This document shows, piece after piece, positions 1 to 8,718 of a stretch of 11,023 bases of DNA. Under the pieces are notes generated by a model. The model was not told the DNA's origin and did not search any database. It worked only from the letters and a program-made list of their open reading frames with translations. A program made the position numbers and the translations under genes. Numbering within the stretch: position 1 is the stretch's first letter; the number at the start of each line of letters is the position of its first letter. Source of the stretch: Phoronis ovalis (taxonomy: Eukaryota > Phoronida > Phoronidae); NCBI GenBank assembly GCA_028565635.1, contig JAOXYB010057168.1:1-11023 (forward strand), written 5' to 3'.

Positions 1-93
1 AATATATTTTAAAGGATGCTTTGGTACTCAGATATGTATAAATAGCTATTTGTGCTTTCAAAATTTTCATCTTTTGCACTGTATTTATTTTAG

Positions 94-134
94 GGACTTG
101 TGAAAGGGCATTCAGAAAAAAGATCAGAATATAG
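94..134 (+). CDS. CXXC1: CXXC1 candidate 41-base exon
   Basis: A good acceptor (pyrimidine-rich tract, then TTTTAG) and a donor (GTAAAA) flank 41 bases. Only one of the three frames is open, and it leaves two bases that fit the one-base start of the exon at 448. It reads GLVKGHSEKRSEY plus a split Ser. The sequence is low-complexity linker, so homology cannot confirm it. The support is phase and splice sites only. Confidence 0.62.
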
Positions 135-3100
135 GTAAAAGAAAACTTTAAGCAAAAATATGAAATTCCATAACACAGTCGCTGCACATGTTATTTTGTT
201 AATGAAGCGGTATGATATTTTAATTAGGCAATTGAACATTTAGATAGTTGGGTTTGCTGAAATTGAAAATAAATGTCATGGTTTTTATTATGAAAAATGT
301 AACTTAATCTGTATGTAATTAGTATAATTTTTATTCCTTAGTTCATTAGTGTAATGTAACTGTCTTCATGTCCAAAAATGTAACCTAATATCTGATTTAC
401 TGTCATTAGTTCTTTATCGTTATGTACCTACCTCGACTTTGTTTCAGTGACTATGGTGATAGTAGTGCTTCAGAATGGTCAAAATATGATTCTGGCAGAG
501 TAAGTACATGTAAAATGTACATGTATGCTTATATTTTTAAGTATAATTATGATTGATAATAATTCTACTGTGAATAATTTTGTGTGGTTATTCTTCATTT
601 GGGCACAATATCTTTATTCCTGACACTGGCTTTTTCCCAGGTAAAACAGAGATTACTTGAAAAGGGCTAAAAAAAGTACTAGACCTGACATTTGTGTTGT
701 TTGTACATCGTGTATTGTGTCTTTTATATATATTCAAGACATTGGAGAACTTATTTCTATAAGAATTGAAATAAACCCATGGTTGCTTGTATTTAACTGA
801 ATAGCATACATATACCTTTATCTTTAGTCAAAAGAACGACAAAGAAGTCTGTCATCAGATTCAGAAACACCAAAGAAGCGATCTTATGGAAAACAAAAGG
901 ACAAGCATACACCTAGTGCCAAAAAGAAGGTGAATATATAATTTCTATACTTCATGGAAATAATAATATCACATCTATAAATGAATATAAAAATCAATAT
1001 TGTTCTGTACATGTGGTCCAGTTAAGTTTTTTCTCTAGAAAACTGCTCATAAATAAAAAGTAGAGAAATGTTCCTGATCAGTTATTTTAAAAATGTGATA
1101 TAATTTGCAGAGACTTTTTACTGAACTTAATATATGATGAAATATTAGGATGTACCTAGTATATAAGTGTACTCCAGAAAGTGTCCATCTTTAAACGGAC
1201 TGAAAGAGCTTTGTCTTCATCAGGGGTTTAAATGGTTTTAGTGTTTGAAATAAGTGAGTAATTAAAACTAACCTTTTGAACTTTACCCATTTCACCCTTA
1301 GTTTGGTTTAAAATTATAATGATTATCAAACAATAGTGTGTTCCTTCTGTTGTATGCAGGAAAAACCAAAGTCAAAACCCAAGTCGTCCAATAAGAGACG
1401 CTATAGTGAGATATCTCTCAATACAAGTGGGTCCAAAGATGATGACTCTGCAAGACAATGTTACGGACCAGGATGTATTGAAGCCGCTAAAATGGGATCT
1501 AAGTATTGTTCTGATGAGTGCGGTATGAAACTAGCAAGAAGGTACTTACCATTTCCACTTCCAATAATATGTCTGGCCCTGATTTAGCAGGTATTATGAA
1601 GTATGTTTATCTATATTTGAAAATAAATAAGTTATTCGCATCTTTTCATTTTAGTCGCATTTATGAAATTCTACCTCAAAGAATACAACAATGGAACTCT
1701 TCACCTTGTATTGCTGAGGAGAACAATAAGAAATCTCTAGAAGTTGTTCGTAGTGACCAGCTAGAGGCTCGGAAGAAACTCACAGAATTGGATCAGAAGC
1801 ATGCTGAATTGGATATGATAGTTGAAAGAGCAAAACATGCCATAATAGATGTGGAGACAGAAGTATGGAGAGGCTTATTATTTGTTGTTATTCTTTGTAA
1901 TCATTTGCCAAATTGCAATCTGTTGTCAAACTCCTTTCCCAAAATATTTAGATAATGCTTAGTTATTTAAGTTTGAGATTATATCTGTAGTTTGGACTGT
2001 AGTTTGGCATTTTTATTTTAGCTAGTCATAGTTGGTCTATTCTTTTATGAAGATTTCAACAGAACTTGCACAGTTATGCAGATGAAAACCCTTAATATAA
2101 ATTTTGGTTCTGTAAATAAATGTGGTTATTAAAAATTGTATAAAATATTGTTTCAGACCTCTGAAGAATCAGATGAAACTGAATTAAGTTTATACTGTGT
2201 GACTTGTGGACATGAAATCAGTCAGAAGAATGCTCTACGCCACATGGAGAAGTGTTTTGCTAAGGTTTGTGTCTATCTTCTAAGAGTGTATATAGAGACT
2301 TCTCTATATTTCAACCTTCTTTCCCTTTTCCTTTGTTTCTTTTGTAACTTTCCAATTTTATGTTAAACAATCTGCACTTGTTATGGTCATTTGCACTAGT
2401 GTGCACTAGTAGACTTTCCGTGACATAGGCTGGCTTATGTGTGTATGCTGCAAGTTACACACTTTGCACAGGTTACTAGTATATTACACATTAAATCCAT
2501 AAATATCAACATGTTTATGGATGTTTATACATGTTTATGCGTAATTATGTGTTATGCACCAAAAATTTACAACACTTTAAAACCGTCAAATACGAATAAT
2601 TATATTTAAACAAGTAGAAAAATAGAATTTTCATTACGTATCATGTTTAGATAAAAGTCTAATTCAGGTGTTCATCGTGATTTTTCCAGTATGAGAGCCA
2701 GACATCATTTGGATCTATATTCAAAACCAGAATTGAAGGCAATTCTATGTTTTGTGACTATTATAATGCTCAACAAAAAACCTACTGTAAACGACTCAAA
2801 GTGCTATGTCCTGAGCATTCCAAGGAACCCAAGGTAATGATGATGATATTGTTACTGTTCGGTTATAACGTTTACTGTTAATAAAAGCAACGTCTTGTAA
2901 TAACGGTAATAATTGTTAATGCTTAGAACTTTATGCCATGATGATTTATTGTCATATTATGCTTGTGTAGTTATGATGTGTCTTATAACAGTATTTGAAA
3001 ATAAAACTTTTAAAGTTGTGGTAAATTTAGTAATTGCCATTCTCTCCCATTATCTTGTATAATTCATAGAAGATGACTCCAATTTAACAATTTTCCTCAC

Positions 3101-3623
3101 ATGTCACTGTACTGGATATTTTTGTTGCAGGTCAGTGAAAACGAAGTATGTGGATGCCCTCTGGTGATCAATATCTTTGAAGATACTGGCGAATTTTGTC
3201 GAGCAGCGAAAAGAAAATGTAGTAAACACTATTGCTGGGAAAAACTACGTAGGGCGGAAATTGATATGGAAAGAGTTAGACAGGTAAAATATTTCGACTG
3301 ATATACTTATAAGGTCATCCTAACAGTGGAAAAAAATTTACACTTCCAAAGATGATTTGTGTACTTTCTTGCTGTCATATTTTGTATGTTGTACAAAGTT
3401 GTTCATTTATGTATCAAATGTGTCATTTCATCTTTCTGTGCTTACATGGATCTTTATTGCCATTTTAAAAGAAATTTACACTGTTTTTCAGTGGTTAAAG
3501 TTAGATGACTTATTTGAGCAAGAACGCAACATACGCATAGCTATGGCTAGCAGAGCTGGTGTTGTAAGTCTGTTACTGCATCAGACTTTTGATCATGAAA
3601 GCATGAAAGCACAAGTTACCTAG
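94..3623 (+). CDS. CXXC1: CXXC-type zinc finger protein 1 (CFP1), 3' portion, nine exons
   Basis: Known role of the family: a nuclear subunit of the SET1/COMPASS complex that brings H3K4 trimethylation to unmethylated CpG-rich promoters. Seen here: exons 94-134, 448-499, 828-929, 1360-1541, 1655-1862, 2157-2264, 2690-2833, 3131-3283 and 3492-3623, all with GT-AG borders and compatible phases, giving 373 residues and a stop. In this partial protein, residues 1-95 are a Lys/Ser-rich basic linker. CYGPGC and KYCSDEC (about 107-120) precede RIYEILPQRIQQW and a coiled coil (about 150-195). From about 205 to 320 lies the Cys/His-rich CpG-binding-protein C-terminal domain, with CVTCGH, HMEKC, YCKRLKVLCPEH, CGCPLV and HYCWEKLRRAE. 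The ending with DDLFEQERN and SRAGVVSLLLHQT matches vertebrate CXXC1. The PHD finger and CXXC finger are absent because the gene begins upstream of the window. No stop or frameshift interrupts the joined frame, so the copy looks functional. Confidence 0.94.
448..499 (+). CDS. CXXC1: CXXC1 exon, acidic/Ser linker
   Basis: The acceptor is TTTCAG and the donor GTAAGT. The first base completes a Ser codon, then 17 codons read DYGDSSASEWSKYDSGR. This resembles the acidic Ser-containing segment before the basic linker of CXXC1 proteins. It ends in phase 0, matching the next exon. Confidence 0.72.
828..929 (+). CDS. CXXC1: CXXC1 exon, basic linker
   Basis: Thirty-four codons in phase 0 at both ends, with acceptor CTTTAG and donor GTGAAT. 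The product is rich in Lys, Arg and Ser (it includes SSDSETPKKRSYGK), as expected of the Lys/Arg-rich stretch before the coiled coil in CXXC1. It probably contributes nuclear localisation. Confidence 0.8.
930..1359 (+). other. CXXC1 intron, nothing further seen
   Basis: A 430-base AT-rich intron. I see no second open frame with splice support, no tandem repeat and no RNA gene. The 313-base intron at 135-447 and the 328-base intron at 500-827 are equally featureless. Confidence 0.8.
1360..1541 (+). CDS. CXXC1: CXXC1 exon, Cys motif before the coiled coil
   Basis: The acceptor is TATGCAG and the donor GTACTT. The exon starts in phase 0 and ends two bases into a Ser codon. After a basic stretch it encodes CYGPGC and SKYCSDECGMKLA, a four-Cys pattern closely matching vertebrate CXXC1. 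The Met at 1336 lies in the upstream intron and is not a real start. Confidence 0.92.
1655..1862 (+). CDS. CXXC1: CXXC1 exon, coiled coil
   Basis: The acceptor is ATTTTAG and the donor GTATGG, weaker than its neighbours. After completing the split Ser it reads RIYEILPQRIQQW and SPCIAEENNKKSLE, then a heptad-like charged segment that forms the coiled coil. It ends in phase 0. The open frame beyond 1862 is intron read-through. Confidence 0.92.
2157..2264 (+). CDS. CXXC1: CXXC1 exon, start of the C-terminal Cys/His domain
   Basis: Thirty-six codons, phase 0 to phase 0, with acceptor TTTCAG and donor GTTTGT. An acidic start (TSEESDETE) is followed by CVTCGHEI and ALRHMEKCFAK. These are the first Cys and His residues of the CpG-binding-protein C-terminal domain. 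Confidence 0.93.
2511..2540 (+). repeat. 10-base tandem repeat, three copies
   Basis: Inside the CXXC1 intron 2265-2689, ATGTTTATGG, ATGTTTATAC and ATGTTTATGC follow one another directly. The first copy also forms an inverted repeat with CCATAAA at 2497-2503. It is short, intronic and of no evident function. Confidence 0.7.
2690..2833 (+). CDS. CXXC1: CXXC1 exon, central Cys/His domain
   Basis: Forty-eight codons, phase 0 to phase 0, with acceptor TTCCAG and donor GTAATG. It encodes YESQTSFGS, FCDYYN and TYCKRLKVLCPEH, which align residue for residue with vertebrate CXXC1. It begins with TATGAG, which has no upstream Met in its frame, so it is missed by start-codon scans. Confidence 0.93.
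3131..3283 (+). CDS. CXXC1: CXXC1 exon, CGCPLV and HYCWEKL motifs
   Basis: Fifty-one codons, phase 0 to phase 0, with acceptor TTGCAG and donor GTAAAA. It contains EVCGCPLV, DTGEFCR and CSKHYCWEKLRRAE, the most conserved part of the SET1-interacting region. Confidence 0.94.
3492..3623 (+). CDS. CXXC1: CXXC1 terminal coding exon
   Basis: The acceptor is TTTTCAG. The 43 codons begin WLKLDDLFEQERN and end MKAQVT followed by TAG at 3621-3623. The C-terminus is slightly shorter than in human CXXC1, lacking the final Ser/Arg-rich residues. Transcription continues into the 3' UTR. Confidence 0.94.
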   Translation, partial: WLKLDDLFEQERNIRIAMASRAGVVSLLLHQTFDHESMKAQVT

Positions 3624-5284
3624 TGTACCTGAGATTCAGTAGTGGATGTTATGTGTTGCTACACACCATAGTGAAAACACAGATTTCCAAATAGTGAGAT
3701 TGAATGGTGGTTTATCTAAAAGTTGAACCGCTATTATTATGTCATAGTCATGACCTTTGACCCAGGGCATGCATGTTAAAACGTTTGTCTAGATACTGAT
3801 GTTATCTGAAGTATTTTTAAAAATACTACTTTTACTAAATACAGATTACATGTGCGATGCTTTGTGAGTTTATTGAGCAAGTCAATAGTAGATTTGTTTT
3901 AAATAAAATGCACTGTCGAAAACATACATGTTATTCATGCTTCAAATCTCATCAACATGACATAAGAATTATGTAAAGCAACTCTTAATTGGCTGATGGC
4001 TGATTAGTCAGTTATCAATCCCAATGTAGGTATCGTAAAACGTACCGAAATATGGACAGAATCCTGCCAAATAGAAAACTGTTAAATAATGCTCAAGAAG
4101 TAGAAGCCTGGGACATTTATTGGATAAATACAGTATATCACACATTTTGAGCAGACTCTTGCATCAATGATGTGTTGGTTAAACAACCTGTAAAAAGAGT
4201 ATTTTTATTTTATTTATACTTAGGAAAGATATTTTTCACATTGTGTCACTTTTTCTGATCAGTGTCAGGGACTACATATCACTGTAATGTCTTAATACAG
4301 ATTAAGTATTATGTTTTATGATGTGACAAACCACCTAATGATGGTGTGGTGTAAAATGGGTAAGATAAGTATTGTGATGATCCAATCTGTAAATATGAAT
4401 GTCTTTATTTTGTTCAGGGAATTTTGTGTTTGTTGAAAAATATATATAATACTTTTTTTAAGAAAGATTGGAACTTTATTTTAGATTTCAAAGAACATTA
4501 CAAGGCTGAAAATTTGTTTAAAAAACATTCCCGTAGTTTTCAGCATAACTATCAAGAATGTAGGCCTACCTGTTCATTGTACCTCGTTTGGTGTAATCAA
4601 TCTGATTTGCAATAAAATAAATGAACTACGTTTGACTGGAAAATTAACGTCGAGATTTCTGTACATAAATTCTCAGTAAAACAATTGCAAAAAAACACGG
4701 ATTCAGTTTGCAGGTGTTTTCAATTGTTAACCCATTGGGGATATGTTACCCAAATAGTTCACCAAAGCATTCCTAGAAATGATTCCCTTTTTGATAGAAA
4801 AGTCTCAAGAAGTTCCTTTTTTAACAATAATCCCGATGAGATGATATTTGGAGCGAAAAGTTACGAAATTGGCCTATTTTGCCAAGCGAAAATACTTGAA
4901 ATGGGTCCTGGTATTAATGAGTCGCTGATTTGAGTATTGGCGGCACACCCTCGTTGCGAGTTTATAAGTTTGGAAGTAAAGTTATGTGGTCCTTTCTAGT
5001 TTCTAACACAGACTATATATCTTATAAATTTACTAAATAAATTGTTTTAAAACTATAAGCTCGCAAAAGTCAAAAATTTGGTTTAAAATTGATAGACCAT
5101 ATTATTATCAGATATCTTATATCTTGTTGCATATAAGGATAAACATTTATATAGGGATCTAAACTCATATATAAACTCAATTTTTAACATTTTTTTTTTT
5201 AAAATACAACAAGAGTCTAAACTTAGACTAGGTCCTTTCACAAAATATATAAAAATTCAGCACATATGTTACGTGTGTAAGGAT
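3624..5284. other. CXXC1 3' UTR and convergent intergenic region
   Basis: This 1.66 kb separates the stop codons of CXXC1 (plus strand) and the minus-strand gene. The first 280 to 1000 bases are CXXC1 3' UTR, depending on which AATAAA is used. Two open frames here (4424-4615 and 4685-4933) lack similarity or splice support. I find no AATAAA on the minus strand between about 4930 and 5284, so the 3' end of the minus-strand gene is not defined. Confidence 0.6.
3902..3907 (+). promoter_or_regulatory. candidate polyadenylation signal of CXXC1
   Basis: AATAAA lies 279 bases after the CXXC1 stop, with T-rich sequence downstream (around 3925-3945). A second AATAAA at 4611-4616, overlapping another in AATAAAATAAA, could give a longer 3' UTR. 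Confidence 0.55.
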
Positions 5285-5431
5285 TTATATTTCAACTTCG
5301 TCTTCCAAACCATCCAAGTGTTTGTCTAGTTCTAGATCAAGGCCTTGAACATATTTCAATTTTTCTTGGCCTTTGTACGTTTCTTCTTTTATTTGACATT
5401 TATGTTTAATCCACCCATTCTCGTATATCGG
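5285..5431 (-). CDS. Cys-rich protein exon 3 and stop
   Basis: The acceptor is TTGACAG. Forty-eight codons begin PIYENGWIKHKC and end in an acidic tail before TAA (5287-5285). The other two frames from this acceptor meet stops early. The last cysteine of the protein is residue 12 of this exon. Confidence 0.75.
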   Translation of the reverse strand, partial: PIYENGWIKHKCQIKEETYKGQEKLKYVQGLDLELDKHLDGLEDEVEI

Positions 5432-6802
5432 CTGTCAAAAACAAATTAAAATTATTCAAAAGTAAATCAATAAAATGTTTGAAATAACAGATGGTAACAT
5501 TTATGCAGAAGAAAAACAGATTAACGTATGAAGTACGATATACCTACAGTTCAGTAGAGTGCATGTACGGGTTGGTCTGTTTTCAATGGTTTCAGCTATC
5601 TACAACGCTTTTTGCGTAACTACTGTTGACGCCTAAAACCTCCTTTAAGATATGTTTTAAAATGAACTGAATTTTTCAGAGGAGTACTGTGTGGTTCATT
5701 AGTGTAGAAAGGTGAAGAATGCGTAAAACCAAGAGTAAAACGATTAAACTTGATACCAGCATACTTAAAAAACTGCTTTTAATATCTCATGAGAAAATCG
5801 AGTTCGTCAAAATTTGGCTCCTTTTATCCACTGTAAACAGAGACATATGCTGTGACCCTTTTGCCTCCTATAACACTGGATACTTGTGGTGCACTAAAAT
5901 ATACTAAATGTTTGTTTTTTCCCCGAAATATTCTTATCCAAAGCACTACATTGTACGTACCTGACACGTTAAAGGATCTTGACATCTACAGTGGACAAAT
6001 GGACAGTCGGGAAGCTCTTTGGGGAAGTCCGGCCACATGGCAGTATCTAAGCTCCAATTATCTGGAGTGCATTCTGCACCTTCGGTTAGGTACTGCCACA
6101 CATAGCAGAACTAAAACACATGTTACAAAAAAGTTTATTTTTAAAATGCTTAGTATAAATGCACATTTGCACTCACTTAATTTTTCAAAACTCATCACCC
6201 TATATACTTCGCAGCCAACTGAAAGCTGGAGATTTTGCACGGTGTTGTTGTTTCGAAGAATTATTGCAAAATAATAGAGACAACTAGGAGAGAATGGGTA
6301 TAATTATACATAGACAACTAGGAGAGAATGGGTATAATTATACATAGACAACTAGGAGAGAATGGGTATAATTATACATAGACAACTAGGAGAGAATGGG
6401 TATAATTATACTTACAAATTGAGAAATACCGGAGTACGTGACCGATATCTGCTGTTACAATTGTGGTGATTAAAATATATCGAAATTTTGGTTCTAATCG
6501 TATATGCTGCATGAATTGGACAAACTTCGGCAAACATAGATCATGTGATATTTAAAGTTAAATGTTAACTGTATGCGAGCTATGAGAACTAACCAAGCAT
6601 TGAATCTTGCTCTCGATATAGTGGAAGATGTGACTGAGCATAAAAAAGTAATTACCGCAGCTCTGTGTTTACTGCCATTTACCGCAACTTCGTGGTAATA
6701 CCTCGCATCCTCGTTGTTATGTTCTGGACAGCTGGGTAATAAGTATAACCCTCCAATCACTGAAACCATCCCAAAAACAACAGTCACAATTTTGCAGAGC
6801 AT
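5285..6802 (-). CDS. Unrecognised small Cys-rich, probably secreted protein (three exons)
   Basis: Exons on the minus strand are 6802-6683, 6110-5961 and 5431-5285, all in phase 0, giving 138 residues. Splice borders are GCG|GTAAAT to TTTTAG, and CAG|GTACGT to TTGACAG. Residues 1-23 contain a hydrophobic run (IVTVVFGMVSVIGGLYLL) that could be a signal peptide or membrane anchor. After it come eight cysteines, in the contexts PSCPE, FCYVW, AECTP, PDCPF, HCRC, LTCQ and KHKC, enough for four disulfides. Trp residues (VWQYL, DNWSL, AMWPD, NGWIK) are frequent in the same region. The tail from about residue 118 is acidic and Cys-free (LDLELD, GLEDEVEI). I do not recognise the family. CPxxxHCxC faintly recalls von Willebrand type C modules, but the full spacing does not fit. 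Three in-phase exons with good borders make chance unlikely, though only transcript data would prove it. Confidence 0.74.
5432..5960 (-). other. Intron 2 of the minus-strand gene
   Basis: A 529-base AT-rich intron. An open plus-strand frame starting at 5719 encodes 62 residues with a CC and a WC pair, but it has no splice or similarity support. No repeat was seen. Confidence 0.6.
5961..6110 (-). CDS. Cys-rich protein exon 2
   Basis: Fifty codons, open from border to border, with acceptor TTTTAG (read from 6116 down to 6111) and the strong donor CAG|GTACGT. It holds six of the eight non-signal cysteines and three of the Trp residues. It has no Met near its start, so start-codon scans miss it. 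The opposite strand is also open here, but it lacks splice context. Confidence 0.75.
6278..6411. repeat. 34-base minisatellite, four copies, each with a 12-base palindrome
   Basis: Units begin at 6278, 6312, 6346 and 6380. The first three are identical and the fourth ends two bases short. Each starts AGACAACTAGGAGAGAATGG and continues into GTATAATTATAC, a perfect palindrome at 6298-6309, 6332-6343, 6366-6377 and 6400-6411. The array lies in intron 1 of the minus-strand gene. Lack of divergence between copies points to recent expansion or homogenisation. Confidence 0.96.
6683..6802 (-). CDS. Cys-rich protein exon 1, hydrophobic N-terminus
   Basis: ATG at 6802-6800 opens 40 codons ending HEVA before GTAAAT. 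The frame runs on to 6494 without a stop, so the donor must be chosen. A second phase-0 donor, GCG|GTAATT, ends the exon at 6656 instead and would add nine residues. I prefer the first because GTAAAT is slightly closer to consensus. Confidence 0.65.
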
Positions 6803-6998
6803 ATTCGTCTTTCCCAGTATATCTTAACTTGTATCTGGTAAACTGTAAGGGTGTGTGCTTACCAAATACTTTTTACTGCAATAAATCTTTAGGTGTGGAT
6901 TATTCAAATTCCTAAATATTGAATGTGAATGGATTTGTAGCACCTGCGATTGACATGATAATTGTCAAAGTTATTTTTTTTTTATTGCATAAATATAC

Positions 6999-7016
6999 AT
7001 ATATATATATATATAT
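6999..7016. repeat. AT dinucleotide microsatellite
   Basis: Nine AT units in a row, preceded by a T-run at 6973-6983. It is a common simple repeat in AT-rich DNA. Confidence 0.9.
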
Positions 7017-7434
7017 TGATTATACCCTCTTACTATAATTTTGAACCAAGATACGAGTAATGATAAATTAACGGTTACAATAAAATGAGGAGTATATGAT
7101 CATCCCCGATCATCCCTGTAACAAAAAATTAATATGAACTTTCTTAATTTGGTTGACATTGTACATCCTGCAGGGGAAATGTATGTATTCCTCGTTATTT
7201 ATGATTAAAAGACGAGCTCGCTGAAGCTAAAAAGACACTGCAAACGGCGAGTTGAGGCGAGTGCATATCTGACAAAAAATTATTTTCGCTTGTTTAATTA
7301 CAATAAATCCCATTTGGTATATAAGTTACCTCTGAACAAAATAATCATGAATTTAAACATACCATGAACCACATAGTTAATTTTTTACGTAATGCTTATC
7401 AAGGTAAATTTGCCAGTAAAGGAATTAAATTGAA

Positions 7435-7475
7435 GTTGATAGGCGGTTTCGGGTCCATTATGGAAATATAAGGGG
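7435..7475 (+). repeat. Dispersed short repeat, copy A
   Basis: The first 29 bases match 10901-10929 at 23 positions, including ATAGGC, TTTCG and CCATTATGG. After four extra bases in the other copy, both share AAATATAA. See copy B. Confidence 0.45.
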
Positions 7476-8028
7476 TCGAGACCGATTGAAAAGTTATAAT
7501 GGGCGAGATCGGTAGGTTGTTTTTTTACCACTTACTTAATTAGACAATCCTCAATAGGGACTGTTTTAAGTGGCCCTGTAATAGGAAGCTAATAGTTTGA
7601 GTTAATTGCTAAGAAAATTTTAGAAATCGATTCGTTCTAAACCCATTTTTATGCGGGTCCTTTACTAGCTACTGTGTTCAATTGCTTTTTGCTGCAAGCC
7701 TTATTATGATTTGCTTACATGTAGATGAATAAAAATAAGCAATTTTTAATGCTTGTTATTTCTAGATCTGCAGGCAGATAAATACTTTCATCAAGTTAAC
7801 CCGCAGTTAAATATGATTTAATTTAAAATTATAATGACCTAATTATAATGATTTTTTTAGACTAAGATAACGTTCAATTAACTTACCTGAGGATGAACTC
7901 ATTAAATGATTTTATGTTCCATCTGCCTGCATTGTGTATTCGATTTTCTTTTTTAACGAAACAAGCAGAGCTGGTTAAGCTACGAAATTTTTAAATTTTC
8001 GCTTTTTCAACTTCAAGACCATAAAACT

Positions 8029-8718
8029 ATGGCTTTTAAGATTTGTTTGTATCTTGTGTGTACCATGCGTGTCAGTGTAATAATAGGTGTTACTGCATCT
8101 GACACATCTTTGGATATTTCAGAATTAATAACTTTAAATTTTGATCCAGAAATTAAAATCTATATGGAAGAAACCGCTGAGGTATATTTTAACTACAGTT
8201 TTACGAATTACAGCTTGTTTGCGGATACTTTGTGTAAAAACGAATTTCAATTGTCTATTATACCTGAGAACCCAAGTATAGCTGATACATATGGTAATCA
8301 GACGACTATGATTCTGAGTGATCATATGGGAAATTTCAAAGACATATTTGAAAATGTAACCATGTTTGGAACAAAGTTGTTTTTTCAAGTGAAAGGTGTA
8401 TTCCTAGGGTATGGATTATTTTCTTTTCAAATCCGATCCATTTCAAGAACTATTTTGGATAAAAAAATAGCATATAATTCTTCGAACGAATTTGCCGTGG
8501 ACGCCGAAACCACGCATTTAAAACAAACTTATCGACTTGGTGTAATGCGAAAAGAGAGTACTATAAGCACTATGTACACGATATTACTTTTAATTCTAAT
8601 CACCTTTAGCAGCGTTTCTATAGGTTGTGCGGTTGACTTGGAAGTCGTGAAAGAGGTGTTAAAGAAACCAATTGCACCTGCAATCGGTTTTGGTACTCAA
8701 TTTATCTTCATGCCTACT
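8029..8718 (+). CDS. SLC10-like exon 1
   Basis: A single 230-codon exon holds the signal peptide, the whole extracellular domain and the first membrane segments up to FIFMPT, ending in phase 0 at donor GTAAGT. Met1 is preferred over Met13 because only the full N-terminus forms a complete hydrophobic signal, with a plausible cleavage near VTA-SD. Reading on would stop after VSEQ at 8733. Confidence 0.92.

Larger units (their letters stand above)
6803..8028. other. Head-to-head intergenic region between the minus-strand gene and SLC10
   Basis: This 1.2 kb should hold the promoters and 5' UTRs of two divergent genes. Visible items are an AT dinucleotide run at 6999-7016, an imperfect GC-richer duplication at about 7468-7518, and a perfect minus-strand donor (CAG|GTAAGT) at 7889-7881. 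An acceptor-like CTTACAG on the minus strand ends at 6843. No convincing TATA box or RNA gene was found. Confidence 0.5.

Noticed and set aside
4424-4615. Plus-strand 63-codon open frame after CXXC1
   Set aside because: It lies in probable 3' UTR or intergenic DNA, ends in an AATAAA-rich stretch and shows no domain or splice support.
4685-4933. Plus-strand 82-codon frame containing LTHWGYVTQI
   Set aside because: The string vaguely recalled translated interspersed-repeat sequence, but I cannot support that. There is no recognisable protein, splice site or promoter.
5719-6274. Two plus-strand open frames (5719-5907 and 5852-6274)
   Set aside because: The longer one is antisense to exon 2 of the minus-strand gene. 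That gene explains the openness better, because it has matching splice borders and flanking exons.
6494-6802. An intronless 102-residue minus-strand protein
   Set aside because: Its first 40 to 49 codons serve as exon 1 of the spliced gene. The rest is best explained as intron read-through, because good donors exist and exons 2 and 3 match in phase.
7468-7518. Two similar pieces with CGAGACCGAT and CGAGATCGGT
   Set aside because: A weak imperfect duplication too short to call an element. It is mentioned only within the intergenic region.
8134-8388. Minus-strand frame under SLC10-like exon 1
   Set aside because: A shadow of the plus-strand coding exon. The same applies to the minus-strand frame at 10200-10457.
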